Shown here: in pieces, positions 1 through 6,979 of the stretch | How the letters are laid out: every line of letters begins with the position of its first letter | Numbering within the stretch: position 1 is the first letter of the stretch | Assembly (NCBI GenBank): GCA_016930115.1 | Contig: JAFGHN010000147.1 | Coordinates: 1 to 10,867, forward strand | Source of the DNA: Spirochaetales bacterium | GTDB taxonomy: Bacteria; Spirochaetota; Spirochaetia; ARS1246 | Direction of reading: 5' to 3' | Length of the DNA: 10,867 bases | Made by a program: the position numbers and the translations under genes | The notes under the pieces: generated by a model | Told to the model about the DNA's origin: nothing | Database searches by the model: none | Seen by the model: the letters and a program-made list of their open reading frames with translations, nothing else

Positions 1-2
1 AT

Positions 3-110
3 TCAAACGTTCTTTCCTCCAAGTCTATACCAGCGGTTCGGGCGGTCAATGAAAGAAAAAAAGGGAGATTGGCAGAAGGACCGTTACTTCCCGGTCGAAA
101 AGGAGAGTGA
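3..110 (+). CDS. possible 3' end of an upstream gene (partial)
   Basis: A reading frame is open from the window edge and ends with TGA at 108-110, two bases before the GTG start of the HEAT-repeat gene at 112. Its last residues are basic (…RLAEGPLLPGRKGE). If real, the AGGAG that serves the HEAT gene lies within its last codons, a common arrangement for translationally coupled operon genes. I do not recognise the family from 35 residues. A second frame is also open from the edge and ends with TGA at 50-52, so which frame carries the upstream gene, if either, cannot be settled from this window. Confidence 0.3.
   Translation, partial: SNVLSSKSIPAVRAVNERKKGRLAEGPLLPGRKGE
101..105 (+). promoter_or_regulatory. 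ribosome-binding site deciding the HEAT gene start
   Basis: AGGAG lies six bases before the GTG at 112. The in-frame ATG at 49 has no comparable purine-rich site before it. Starting at GTG 112 places a typical signal peptide exactly at the N-terminus, so this site supports the shorter reading. Confidence 0.6.
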
Positions 111-111
111 A

Positions 112-1461
112 GTGAAAGGTCTCTGTCTTGTTTTGTTATTCGCAACTTCAATAGCGGCAGGCAGGCTGTGGGCACAGGAAACGGAAAAAGAAGGCGAACA
201 GATCCAGTCGATCACCGAAGAACGGCGGGAGTTGCTGCTCTACGGTATCGATGACCAGGTTGTCGAGCTGATAGAAACACTGACCGAAGAGAAGGATAGT
301 GTTCTTGCAGACGAGGCTTACGCTGCGTTTAAACTCACACAGAATCCAAAGGTGAGAACCAGGATATTCGATTACTTCAGCGCAATCGATTTTCCTGGCG
401 CGCGTGAAGAAGCTATAGCAATTGTCGACTCCTTTTACGAGCAGTCTCCACAGCTCGTTTCCGCATCGATCAGGTATCTGACTGAGGAAGCCCCCTCCGG
501 TCTTGCCGGGCATTTGCGGCCGTTGATAGACGCCACAGACCAGGAAATCGCCAGGATGGCAATAAAGGGCGTCGGCCTTTCCGGTGGCGATGCCGACGCG
601 GAGATACTTCTCGAGCTTCTTGATGACGGCGATTATCCGCCGGCCCTGAAGCCCGAGATTATCCTTGCCTTGGGAGATATGAAAAATGTGATTGCGGTAC
701 CTCGACTTCAGGAAATACTCGATGACAAGAATGAGAACTCAACCTGGCGAAGATACGCTTGCGCTTCTTTGGGCAAGATAGGGGATACCGCAGCGCTTCC
801 CGTGATAGAGCGAGCGTTGTACGACGAAGATGCGATGCTCAGGTCCTATGCGGTGGGAGCGCTTCAGTATTTCAGCGGGGACGAAATCGAAGATCTTCTC
901 GCCGCTGCGCTCAAAGACTCTTTTTGGAGAGTAAGGGTCAGCGCAGCCCAGGGGCTGGGAGAAATACAGGCGCGGGAGGCGGTACCGATCCTCATCTTCA
1001 AGGCGGAGAAGGATCCTGAAATGAATGTCAGGATCGAGGCGGTGAGAGCTCTGGGCGCCATCGCGGATGCAGAAGCACTTGAGGCGCTCCGGGAGTTCTA
1101 CCAAAAAGATCTGACGCCGGTCACATTGCGTGTCATATCGGCCGAAATACTCGCTGAAAAAGACCTGCCCGGTTCTCTCGAGTTGTTCAAGGCGGTAATA
1201 GACAAACACTGGGGCAAAGATACCACGAGAATTCTTGAAAGGACGGCGCAGATTCTTTCAAGAACAGAGTCGGATTTGCTTGAATCCTTTTATTCGCGTT
1301 TTATCGATTCCGGAGAAATGGTGGTGATGATATACGGGATACGCGGGATTGCCAGGAACAGGATCTTATCCCTCAGAGAGGCGATCGAAGAGTTGTCCGG
1401 CGAGGGGAATCACCGTTCGATCAGAAAAGAAGCTCTTGCCGCGCTCGAACAACTCGATTGA
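112..1461 (+). CDS. exported HEAT-repeat protein
   Basis: This is a predicted 449-residue exported protein built almost entirely of alpha-helical HEAT-type repeats. Read from GTG 112, it opens with Lys-Gly and a hydrophobic run ending in …GRLWA-QE, a plausible signal peptidase I site; there is no lipobox cysteine, so it is probably soluble in the periplasm. Repeats are clearest in the middle (WRRYACASLGKIGD…, MLRSYAVGALQYF, VRVSAAQGLGEIQ, VRIEAVRALGAIA), each about 30-35 residues with the usual Arg, Ala and Gly positions. HEAT arrays are protein-binding scaffolds; no catalytic motif is visible. An in-frame ATG at 49 would add 21 mostly charged residues before the signal peptide, which is unlikely. 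It may be coupled to a gene upstream. The 3' end converges on the VWA gene with 6 bp between stops. The partner is unknown. Confidence 0.85.
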   Translation: MKGLCLVLLFATSIAAGRLWAQETEKEGEQIQSITEERRELLLYGIDDQVVELIETLTEEKDSVLADEAYAAFKLTQNPKVRTRIFDYFSAIDFPGAREEAIAIVDSFYEQSPQLVSASIRYLTEEAPSGLAGHLRPLIDATDQEIARMAIKGVGLSGGDADAEILLELLDDGDYPPALKPEIILALGDMKNVIAVPRLQEILDDKNENSTWRRYACASLGKIGDTAALPVIERALYDEDAMLRSYAVGALQYFSGDEIEDLLAAALKDSFWRVRVSAAQGLGEIQAREAVPILIFKAEKDPEMNVRIEAVRALGAIADAEALEALREFYQKDLTPVTLRVISAEILAEKDLPGSLELFKAVIDKHWGKDTTRILERTAQILSRTESDLLESFYSRFIDSGEMVVMIYGIRGIARNRILSLREAIEELSGEGNHRSIRKEALAALEQLD

Positions 1462-1467
1462 CGATGA

Positions 1468-3144
1468 CTACTCTTCATCCTTTTCGGGTTTCCGGACGAG
1501 CCGCATGATCGCATTTATCTGCTCGAGAGCGGAGATATAGCGGCGGAACCTGATTGTCAGTCTCCTGCCGGTTGACGACACAACCGCGATGTCTTTGTCA
1601 AGACAATCGTCCACTGCTTCCGCGTCTTCGAAGAACTCGGGCTTCACAGGCAGGAAAGCATACCGGTCACCCTTTCGCGACAAGAGCCCGATTCGTGGCG
1701 GAAACTTATACAGATAGATTAGGAATGATGAAAACCCGCCGCCCACGGTGGCACTACCGTCCTTGCGTATATAGTGGACATTGCGGTTGCCGATATGCGG
1801 GTTTTGGCCTTCAACGTACATCTCGATCGCGCGGTCATCGGCGGTGCCGTATACCGCCTGCGCGGCGGAGGTTCCGGCGGTTGCGAAAGCTCGGGCAAGA
1901 AGAGATCTGGCGGCGAAAGTGAGGAGGATCAGCAGAACGATACCCCCGGCGATCGCACCGGCATAACCGAGTACCGGGAGCAGGTGTACCGATCTCGCGG
2001 CGTCACGGAGACCGTCGCCTTTCAATGTGATGGTGACCGAACCTTTTCTCGGATATATCCGCAAATCATCCCCAAAAACCGCCTCGAGATCCAGAGTCAC
2101 CGGCCCGCTTTCGACGGAAGACGGGATACGTATCTTTGCGCGCAATTCGCGCGATTTTTGCGGACGCACGCTCAAGATGACCGGTGAGTCCAGCAGGTCG
2201 GCGCCGTTCCAGATGAGCCCTTCCAATTCGACGAGAATCCGATCGTCGCTCAGATTGCGGACCGTGAGCGGCATGGTGAAAACCCTGCCGACGCGGCCAA
2301 GGTTTTCCGGGAAGACCAGCTCGGGCGCGCCAAGCACGCGATGGGTGGTGTCTCCGTCCGGTTGTCCGTAAACCAACACATCTACGTCGAGATCTTTCGC
2401 CAGCGCAGCATAGGTGTCATCGACGGTCTTTTCGTCGACCGGTTCGCTGGCGGTATCCGCTTCCGCATTGGCCCCGGTGATCCTTTCATCCTCTACCGCC
2501 GGCGTTTCCGCCGCGGTTGTTGCTCCACCCCGCGTTATTGCCGCAGTCTCGGCTCCCGGGAGCGTATCTGCCGCCGAGGTAGTACCCGCATCCGTTCCCT
2601 CGGTTTCTAAAAAGGCCGGCACCTTGAGCGCGGGAAACTGCACCAGAGTGATGTGCCAGCCTTCTTTGCGCATTTCGCGGGCAACCTCGGTTGCGGTCCG
2701 CGCATAGATATCGCCGCCTATCGCATAGGGACTCCCCGGGGGAGGATCATGAATTCCGTCGGTGAGCACAAGAATCTTTTTTTCAGATTGCTGGCGCAGG
2801 CCCTTGGTATAGCTATATACGAACCTCAACGCTGAAACCAAATCGGTGTAACTCCCGAGAGGCTGGAGGAGTAATATACGGTTCAGGGCATCGTCGATAG
2901 CATCACCGCTTTCAAGATCGAGCATCAATTCGATTCCCGGATTATCCGCGAAAGTGAGTAGATGAAAACCGTCGGAAGGGACGAGATGTTCTTTCAGTAT
3001 GTCCCGTATGAGATAGTTTACCGTATCGTCAAAATACGGGAGCATGCTTTCCGAGATGTCAAGAAGAACGACAAAATCAAGCGGAGACGCAGCCGCCGCC
3101 AATGCGATAATAACGAGAAAAACAGGTACGAGAATTGTCTTCAT
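1468..3144 (-). CDS. VWA-domain membrane protein with cytoplasmic FHA-like tail
   Basis: The 558-residue product starts with a signal peptide (about 1-20), followed at once by a von Willebrand factor A domain. Its MIDAS metal site looks complete: DISES at 29-33, Thr100 in GSYTDL and Asp129 in LTDG. An Ala/Thr/Glu-rich low-complexity stretch (about 180-241) interrupts the domain before its last helix and strand (ALAKDLDVDVLVYG). Then comes a beta-rich, Ig-like region (about 270-375), a single membrane helix (about 388-412) followed by Arg residues, and a C-terminal beta-rich domain (about 440-535) reminiscent of FHA folds. The expected topology is VWA outside the cytoplasmic membrane and the tail inside. 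Metal-dependent VWA domains usually bind protein partners. It is the last of three same-strand genes, starting 16 bp after the greA stop, with only a weak ribosome-binding site. Its exact function is unknown. Confidence 0.9.
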   Translation of the reverse strand: MKTILVPVFLVIIALAAAASPLDFVVLLDISESMLPYFDDTVNYLIRDILKEHLVPSDGFHLLTFADNPGIELMLDLESGDAIDDALNRILLLQPLGSYTDLVSALRFVYSYTKGLRQQSEKKILVLTDGIHDPPPGSPYAIGGDIYARTATEVAREMRKEGWHITLVQFPALKVPAFLETEGTDAGTTSAADTLPGAETAAITRGGATTAAETPAVEDERITGANAEADTASEPVDEKTVDDTYAALAKDLDVDVLVYGQPDGDTTHRVLGAPELVFPENLGRVGRVFTMPLTVRNLSDDRILVELEGLIWNGADLLDSPVILSVRPQKSRELRAKIRIPSSVESGPVTLDLEAVFGDDLRIYPRKGSVTITLKGDGLRDAARSVHLLPVLGYAGAIAGGIVLLILLTFAARSLLARAFATAGTSAAQAVYGTADDRAIEMYVEGQNPHIGNRNVHYIRKDGSATVGGGFSSFLIYLYKFPPRIGLLSRKGDRYAFLPVKPEFFEDAEAVDDCLDKDIAVVSSTGRRLTIRFRRYISALEQINAIMRLVRKPEKDEE

Positions 3145-3160
3145 CGAATCCGTCCCGGCT

Positions 3161-5851
3161 CTAAGATGCGGATTTGGCAGACGAAAATGCGACGATCTCC
3201 TTCACGGTATATTGGTATTCCCGTTCGTTGATGACAAAACTTATCTCTTCGCCTAAGTTGTGCTGGAGCAGTTCGCTTCCAAAAGGAGAGAGATAGGATA
3301 TTATCCTATCTGAGGGATTTGATTCCCATGGGCCGAGAATCGTGTAGACTTCATCTTCTCCGGTCTTTTTGTTTGTAAGCGTAACTGTCGTTCCAAAAGA
3401 TATTCTTGTAACATCGACGTCATCAGGATCGAAAATCTGAGATTTTTCAATCTCCTCTTTAAGGCGTGACACCGTGGTATTCAACAACTCCTGTTTTTCC
3501 TTGGCGGCCTTATACTCCGCATTCTCACGCAGATCGCCCTGCGCAAGGGCATCGCCTATTTCTTTCGAGTTCAGCGGAACATCCACATCGATCATACGCT
3601 GTAATTCCCGCGTCTTCTCCTCATAGCTTTTCGCGGTGACAAGAAGTCTCCTGTTTACGGTCTCCGCTTGTGCTTTACCAAAAAACTTGAAGTTGGGGTA
3701 TTTATCGAGGACTTTCTGTTTCAATTCGATCTTCACCGCCGGATCCAGAACAGCAACGTCCTCAACGAGAGTGTATATCCGATTCACCGAATCCTCATCG
3801 GCTTCAAATATGTACTTCTCAAGGTTCTTCTCTTTGAACAGAAAAGTGAGTATCTGACGGTTCAGCTTCCTGTTCTCGCTTACGTCCCGGCGATTATCAA
3901 TCTCCCTGTATGTAATTTCCAGCAGGTGGATCATCCCGATAAGAATTTTCTCAAATGTTGTGTCGTAATCCAAAAACCAGTCGAAGGGCATCGTTCTTAC
4001 AAGCCATACAAAAGCGTCCCGATTTTCCTTGTAGTTGTTGAGTACAGTATTTACAAGGCTGTCGAGCATTTCTCTTTGTTCATTCTCAGCAAGCTGATCT
4101 ATGATGTACTTGTTCATATAGTGCGGAAACAACCGCACAAAGATGTGGGGCCAGCCCTCCAGGCTTTTTGTCTCTTCGAGGAAATCACGTTTCAGATCAG
4201 CATCTTCGATCGCCGAAAAAACACTCTCCAGGTCTTCGATTTGGGCAATCAGCGTGTCAAAGCTCGTATCGATACCGGGATTTAAGAAAGGATACTGCTT
4301 GACAATATTATGAACCAGTAACCAGCACGCTATCACCATTTCATTGACGGTGTTGGAAGAGCGTAACAAGCCGACAAAGTAGTCGAACATTTCGGCAAAA
4401 TAGTCTGACTCGGGGTCCGAATTCGTCAGGTATTCTTGCGTTGTCTTGACCCTTGCCCAAAAACTCTTCTCCGCGCGAAATCGATTGAACGTTTTCTCTT
4501 CGTAGGTAATGGGATTCTCGCGCACCATGAAATGATCGGCCTTCTCAGGGAAAGTGCCGAAATCCGGATCAGTCTTCAGGATTTTCCGGGCCTCGTTGCT
4601 CCAATTTGTCCACTCACCGGCTGTCAGAATCCCGGGAGCGACTTCGGCTTTGATCGACTTCATATTTGCGGCATTGCCAAGACTCTTAACGATGGTCTTC
4701 AAACCCCATTTGGGGTCTTTCTTGAGCTTTTCGCGAAGCGTTTCTTTCGGCCAGATGGTGCGAAGCACCCAGATGTGATCTTTCGGCAGGCTCATCAGGG
4801 CGCTGACAGCCATTTTCAACGACATTGCATGGCCGCGTTTTCTGGCAAAATCTATGACGATTTCGTCGTCTTTGATTGAGGAAATTCTGCCCACGCCCCA
4901 CGATCGGTGAAAAACGAAATTTCCGGCGTCAAAGGATATATGTTTCTCAAAATCCTCTATCGCCTCATGCACATTCCGCCAGTTTTGATTGAGATTCGAC
5001 AACCGTATATAGTCATCAAGCTGGCTGTGATCTCCATATTTCCCCTTGTAACATTCCACTATTTCTTTTCGCGCCCATTGGTTCTTCGCATCGTAGTCAA
5101 GTATCCGTTTGAGAATACCTATCGCCCGGTCCCAGTCTGCCTTGTCTTTGAAATATCCGTACAGGTCCTCCAGCAGCTGAGACGCCCTTTCGGGACTGAT
5201 CATCTTGGCAATCTTGGCGTCCACATGATTAAGAAAGTCGGTGTCTTCCGGGCAATAGGTGATCAGCTTGTGCCAGATGTCTTTCACCTGAGCGAACAAT
5301 TTCTTGCTTGTATACCGGTGAATGGCCTTTTTGTAGTAGTCAATGGCCGCATCGGTATCGCCCTCTGCTTCTTTTCTTTCCGCGAGAGTCCTCACTATGT
5401 CGGCTTCCTCATAATCCACCTTTATGAGCCGTTCCCATATCTCGTATTTTTTCTCATCCTCATTTTCGTTTTCATAGGATTCCGCGAGTGTTCGGAGTGC
5501 GAATTTGTTTTCACCGAACGCGAGGATCCTTTTGCAGAGAAACTCCACCACGTTCCACTTGCGGTTATCAGCGAAGATAGAAATGAGCGTAATGAGGTTG
5601 GAATCGTCTATTTGCTGCCGGGAAAGAGAGAGAACGCCCGAGATATATAAAGCTATAATACTGTTTTTCGTATGTTGCAGATGTTCATCACAAAGTGCCT
5701 TCACCTCATCCAACACGTCTGCTTCGATTACCTCATCGATCCTCTCATCCAGTTCTCTGAAATTGCCAATTGTATAGCTGTTGAGCGTCGCCCTCGTCCA
5801 CTTTTCTTCATTTAGGTGGCCTTCGATCTCTTTTGTTAGTAAGTCAGACAT
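3161..5851 (-). CDS. greA: GreA transcript cleavage factor with long N-terminal helical extension
   Basis: The last ~150 of 896 residues are a full GreA. The coiled-coil domain carries GDLRENAEYKAAKEKQ, with acidic tip residues Asp773 and Glu776 matching the catalytic Asp/Glu of E. coli GreA. The FKBP-like C-terminal domain follows (about 817-888: FGTTVTL…YTILGPWES…ISYLSPFG). GreA enters the RNA polymerase secondary channel and stimulates cleavage of backtracked transcripts; canonical GreA is about 158 residues. The extension is mainly helical and TPR-like (about 60-300). Next comes a short beta-rich segment with FHRSWGVGRI (about 308-358), resembling Tudor/CarD-type RNA-polymerase-binding modules. 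A conserved-looking WTNWSNEARKILKTDP motif (about 415-429) and more helical sequence precede GreA. It has no signal peptide, so it is cytoplasmic. The gene lies between a TPR gene and the VWA gene, likely in one operon. The role of the extension is not evident from sequence. Confidence 0.94.
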   Translation of the reverse strand: MSDLLTKEIEGHLNEEKWTRATLNSYTIGNFRELDERIDEVIEADVLDEVKALCDEHLQHTKNSIIALYISGVLSLSRQQIDDSNLITLISIFADNRKWNVVEFLCKRILAFGENKFALRTLAESYENENEDEKKYEIWERLIKVDYEEADIVRTLAERKEAEGDTDAAIDYYKKAIHRYTSKKLFAQVKDIWHKLITYCPEDTDFLNHVDAKIAKMISPERASQLLEDLYGYFKDKADWDRAIGILKRILDYDAKNQWARKEIVECYKGKYGDHSQLDDYIRLSNLNQNWRNVHEAIEDFEKHISFDAGNFVFHRSWGVGRISSIKDDEIVIDFARKRGHAMSLKMAVSALMSLPKDHIWVLRTIWPKETLREKLKKDPKWGLKTIVKSLGNAANMKSIKAEVAPGILTAGEWTNWSNEARKILKTDPDFGTFPEKADHFMVRENPITYEEKTFNRFRAEKSFWARVKTTQEYLTNSDPESDYFAEMFDYFVGLLRSSNTVNEMVIACWLLVHNIVKQYPFLNPGIDTSFDTLIAQIEDLESVFSAIEDADLKRDFLEETKSLEGWPHIFVRLFPHYMNKYIIDQLAENEQREMLDSLVNTVLNNYKENRDAFVWLVRTMPFDWFLDYDTTFEKILIGMIHLLEITYREIDNRRDVSENRKLNRQILTFLFKEKNLEKYIFEADEDSVNRIYTLVEDVAVLDPAVKIELKQKVLDKYPNFKFFGKAQAETVNRRLLVTAKSYEEKTRELQRMIDVDVPLNSKEIGDALAQGDLRENAEYKAAKEKQELLNTTVSRLKEEIEKSQIFDPDDVDVTRISFGTTVTLTNKKTGEDEVYTILGPWESNPSDRIISYLSPFGSELLQHNLGEEISFVINEREYQYTVKEIVAFSSAKSAS
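3291..3311. repeat. perfect 10-bp inverted repeat inside greA
   Basis: The arm AGATAGGATA (3291-3300) is followed by one T and then its exact reverse complement TATCCTATCT (3302-3311). It encodes DRIISYL in the conserved FKBP-like domain of GreA. The symmetry stops at both ends (G opposite G). There is no T-run beside it, so it is not an intrinsic terminator. It could be a protein-binding site or a coincidence of codon choice. Confidence 0.6.
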
Positions 5852-5859
5852 CCTTAAAT

Positions 5860-5866
5860 CTCTCCT
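5860..5866 (-). promoter_or_regulatory. ribosome-binding site of greA
   Basis: On the minus strand AGGAGAG lies eight bases before the greA ATG and two bases after the TAA of the preceding TPR gene. It supports the ATG at 5851 as the start. Its position in the 17-bp gap suggests that ribosomes finishing the TPR gene can reload on greA. Confidence 0.65.
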
Positions 5867-5868
5867 GC

Positions 5869-6816
5869 TTATTGGGTATAACGCTCATGGATTGCCGGGT
5901 TTATCGCGTGTATTTTTTGTAATACCTCATCAATTTTTTCCCGCGAGTCACCGGAAGAAAGGTAATGATCGATAAGCCAGAAATAGCGATTTATCAACCT
6001 CGGCTCGATCTCAAAACCCTTCTTTCCTTCTTCCGCGAGCTTGCTTTGCAGTGTGAAAATAGACTGTTTCAATCTGCCGTATTCCAGCGACCGCAACTCC
6101 CGTTTGACGTTGAACACACCGTACAGAACGCCATACACGGGGATCCACTCAGAGAGGGCAGGTACCTCGTAGCCGAGCTCTTTTAGCTTGGCGACGAGAC
6201 GCACGATCATCATTGATTCCAGGGAATCAAGGTCTATCCTCTGCGGATCGATAAAAAATGCCTCTCTGAAGAAAATCTTTGCCGCCTGTGTCTCATTTAT
6301 GAAGGCATAACAATCGGCGAGCTCGGCAATAATTCGCGGATCATCCGCTTTTTGGTGGTTGCACGCTTCAAGATATTCAAGCGCCTGCCTGTAATTTCCC
6401 TTTCCTTTGTAGCATTGCCCGACTCTGAAGAGTATCTCCGGGTCGCTGCCCGCCGGACCGTCGAGAAGAACGATGAAATCAGAAAGCGCCTTGCTGAAAA
6501 CCCACTGTTTGAGGCTGTATTTCCCTTGTTCAAAACTCGCTTCGTCACGGTCAAGGAACGAAAGAAATGCCTTCCACTGTTTCATGAGATATTCGCCACG
6601 TTCATACGGATCTGAAATGCTGTTGTACCTGTTTTCGCGTTCAGTCCAGAAACCGGCGCATTTCAACGCACAAATGACTTCAGGATTATCGAAGTCAACG
6701 GAAAGTGCATTTTCTAAAATATCTCCCGCATCGCTAAACCTTCCATTTTTTAGCATTTCATAGGCGCTTTTCAACAATTCAGTCGTTCCGCCTTCATATT
6801 GGGAATATATATTCAT
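5869..6816 (-). CDS. cytoplasmic TPR protein encoded upstream of greA
   Basis: The 315-residue product has no signal peptide or membrane helix, so it is expected in the cytoplasm. Tetratricopeptide-type helical pairs are visible near the N-terminus (LKSAYEMLKNGRFSDAGDILENAL, about 15-38). They recur in the middle as a run of at least two (EILFRVGQCYKGKGNYRQALEYLEAC and RIIAELADCYAFINETQAAKIFFREAF) with the usual small and aromatic positions. The remainder is helical without clear motifs. TPR arrays bind protein partners; none can be named. It is the first of three closely spaced genes (then greA 17 bp on, then the VWA gene), so a role linked to the long GreA is a reasonable guess. The ribosome-binding site before the ATG is weak, which could matter if the preceding leader ORF is translated and coupled. 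No enzyme motif was seen. Confidence 0.88.
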   Translation of the reverse strand: MNIYSQYEGGTTELLKSAYEMLKNGRFSDAGDILENALSVDFDNPEVICALKCAGFWTERENRYNSISDPYERGEYLMKQWKAFLSFLDRDEASFEQGKYSLKQWVFSKALSDFIVLLDGPAGSDPEILFRVGQCYKGKGNYRQALEYLEACNHQKADDPRIIAELADCYAFINETQAAKIFFREAFFIDPQRIDLDSLESMMIVRLVAKLKELGYEVPALSEWIPVYGVLYGVFNVKRELRSLEYGRLKQSIFTLQSKLAEEGKKGFEIEPRLINRYFWLIDHYLSSGDSREKIDEVLQKIHAINPAIHERYTQ

Positions 6817-6824
6817 ATCTGCTT

Positions 6825-6884
6825 TCAGTTTCTTCTAGATTTACGCCCGGTTGGAACAGATGCGACCAGTTTCACACGGCACAT
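6825..6884 (-). CDS. possible 19-residue leader ORF before the TPR-greA-VWA operon
   Basis: The minus strand reads MCRVKLVASVPTGRKSRRN and then TGA, ending eight bases before the ATG of the TPR gene. A good ribosome-binding site, GAAAGGA (6890-6896), sits five bases before its ATG, better than the one before the TPR gene itself. The peptide is strongly basic (six Lys/Arg of 19). It could be a translated leader that couples to the TPR gene, or a chance ORF in an untranslated leader. No family is recognised and no attenuator-like terminator hairpin is seen after it. Confidence 0.25.
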   Translation of the reverse strand: MCRVKLVASVPTGRKSRRN

Positions 6885-6900
6885 ACATATCCTTTCAATA

Positions 6901-6930
6901 AAAGTACCTTAAATCACGGTCTTTAGTCAA
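6901..6930 (-). promoter_or_regulatory. candidate sigma-70-type promoter for the TPR-greA-VWA operon
   Basis: Reading the minus strand, TTGACT (6925-6930, five of six to the -35 consensus) is followed after 18 bases by TACTTT (6901-6906, only three of six to the -10 consensus). Transcription would start near 6894, almost on the ribosome-binding site of the possible leader ORF. The -10 is weak, so this is tentative, but the 163-bp divergent gap must hold the promoters of both flanking transcripts unless either is read from elsewhere. Confidence 0.3.
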
Positions 6931-6944
6931 TGAGCGGTGTCTCG

Positions 6945-6973
6945 TTGTCATAAACCGGAATTTCTGCTAAGAA
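6945..6973 (+). promoter_or_regulatory. weak candidate promoter for rpe
   Basis: TTGTCA (6945-6950, five of six to the -35 consensus) and TAAGAA (6968-6973, three of six to the -10 consensus) are separated by 17 bases. A start about seven bases on would fall at the rpe ATG (6980), implying a very short or absent leader. That geometry is unusual, so a different promoter in the gap is equally possible. Confidence 0.2.
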
Positions 6974-6979
6974 GAGTGT

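Noticed and set aside
49..111. ATG at 49 as the start of the HEAT gene
   Set aside because: It adds 21 mostly charged residues ahead of a clean signal peptide and lacks a ribosome-binding site; GTG 112 is better on both counts. The ATGA overlap with an open frame ending at 52 keeps it barely possible.
1774..2187. A 137-codon + strand ORF opposite the VWA gene
   Set aside because: Arg/Gly-rich antisense frame within GC-rich coding DNA; the opposite frame has signal peptide, MIDAS and membrane helix.
3668..4285. A 205-codon + strand ORF opposite greA
   Set aside because: Antisense shadow of the conserved greA frame; no domain or ribosome-binding site supports it.
4907..5650. A 247-codon + strand ORF opposite greA
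   Set aside because: It lies wholly antisense to the well-supported greA coding frame, gives a hydrophobic/aromatic product with no recognisable motif, and has no credible start signal.
6841..6888. A second short leader ORF starting at the ATG four bases upstream of the 19-codon one
   Set aside because: The GAAAGGA site is only about one base from this ATG, too close for good initiation, and the 15-residue product has no feature of note.
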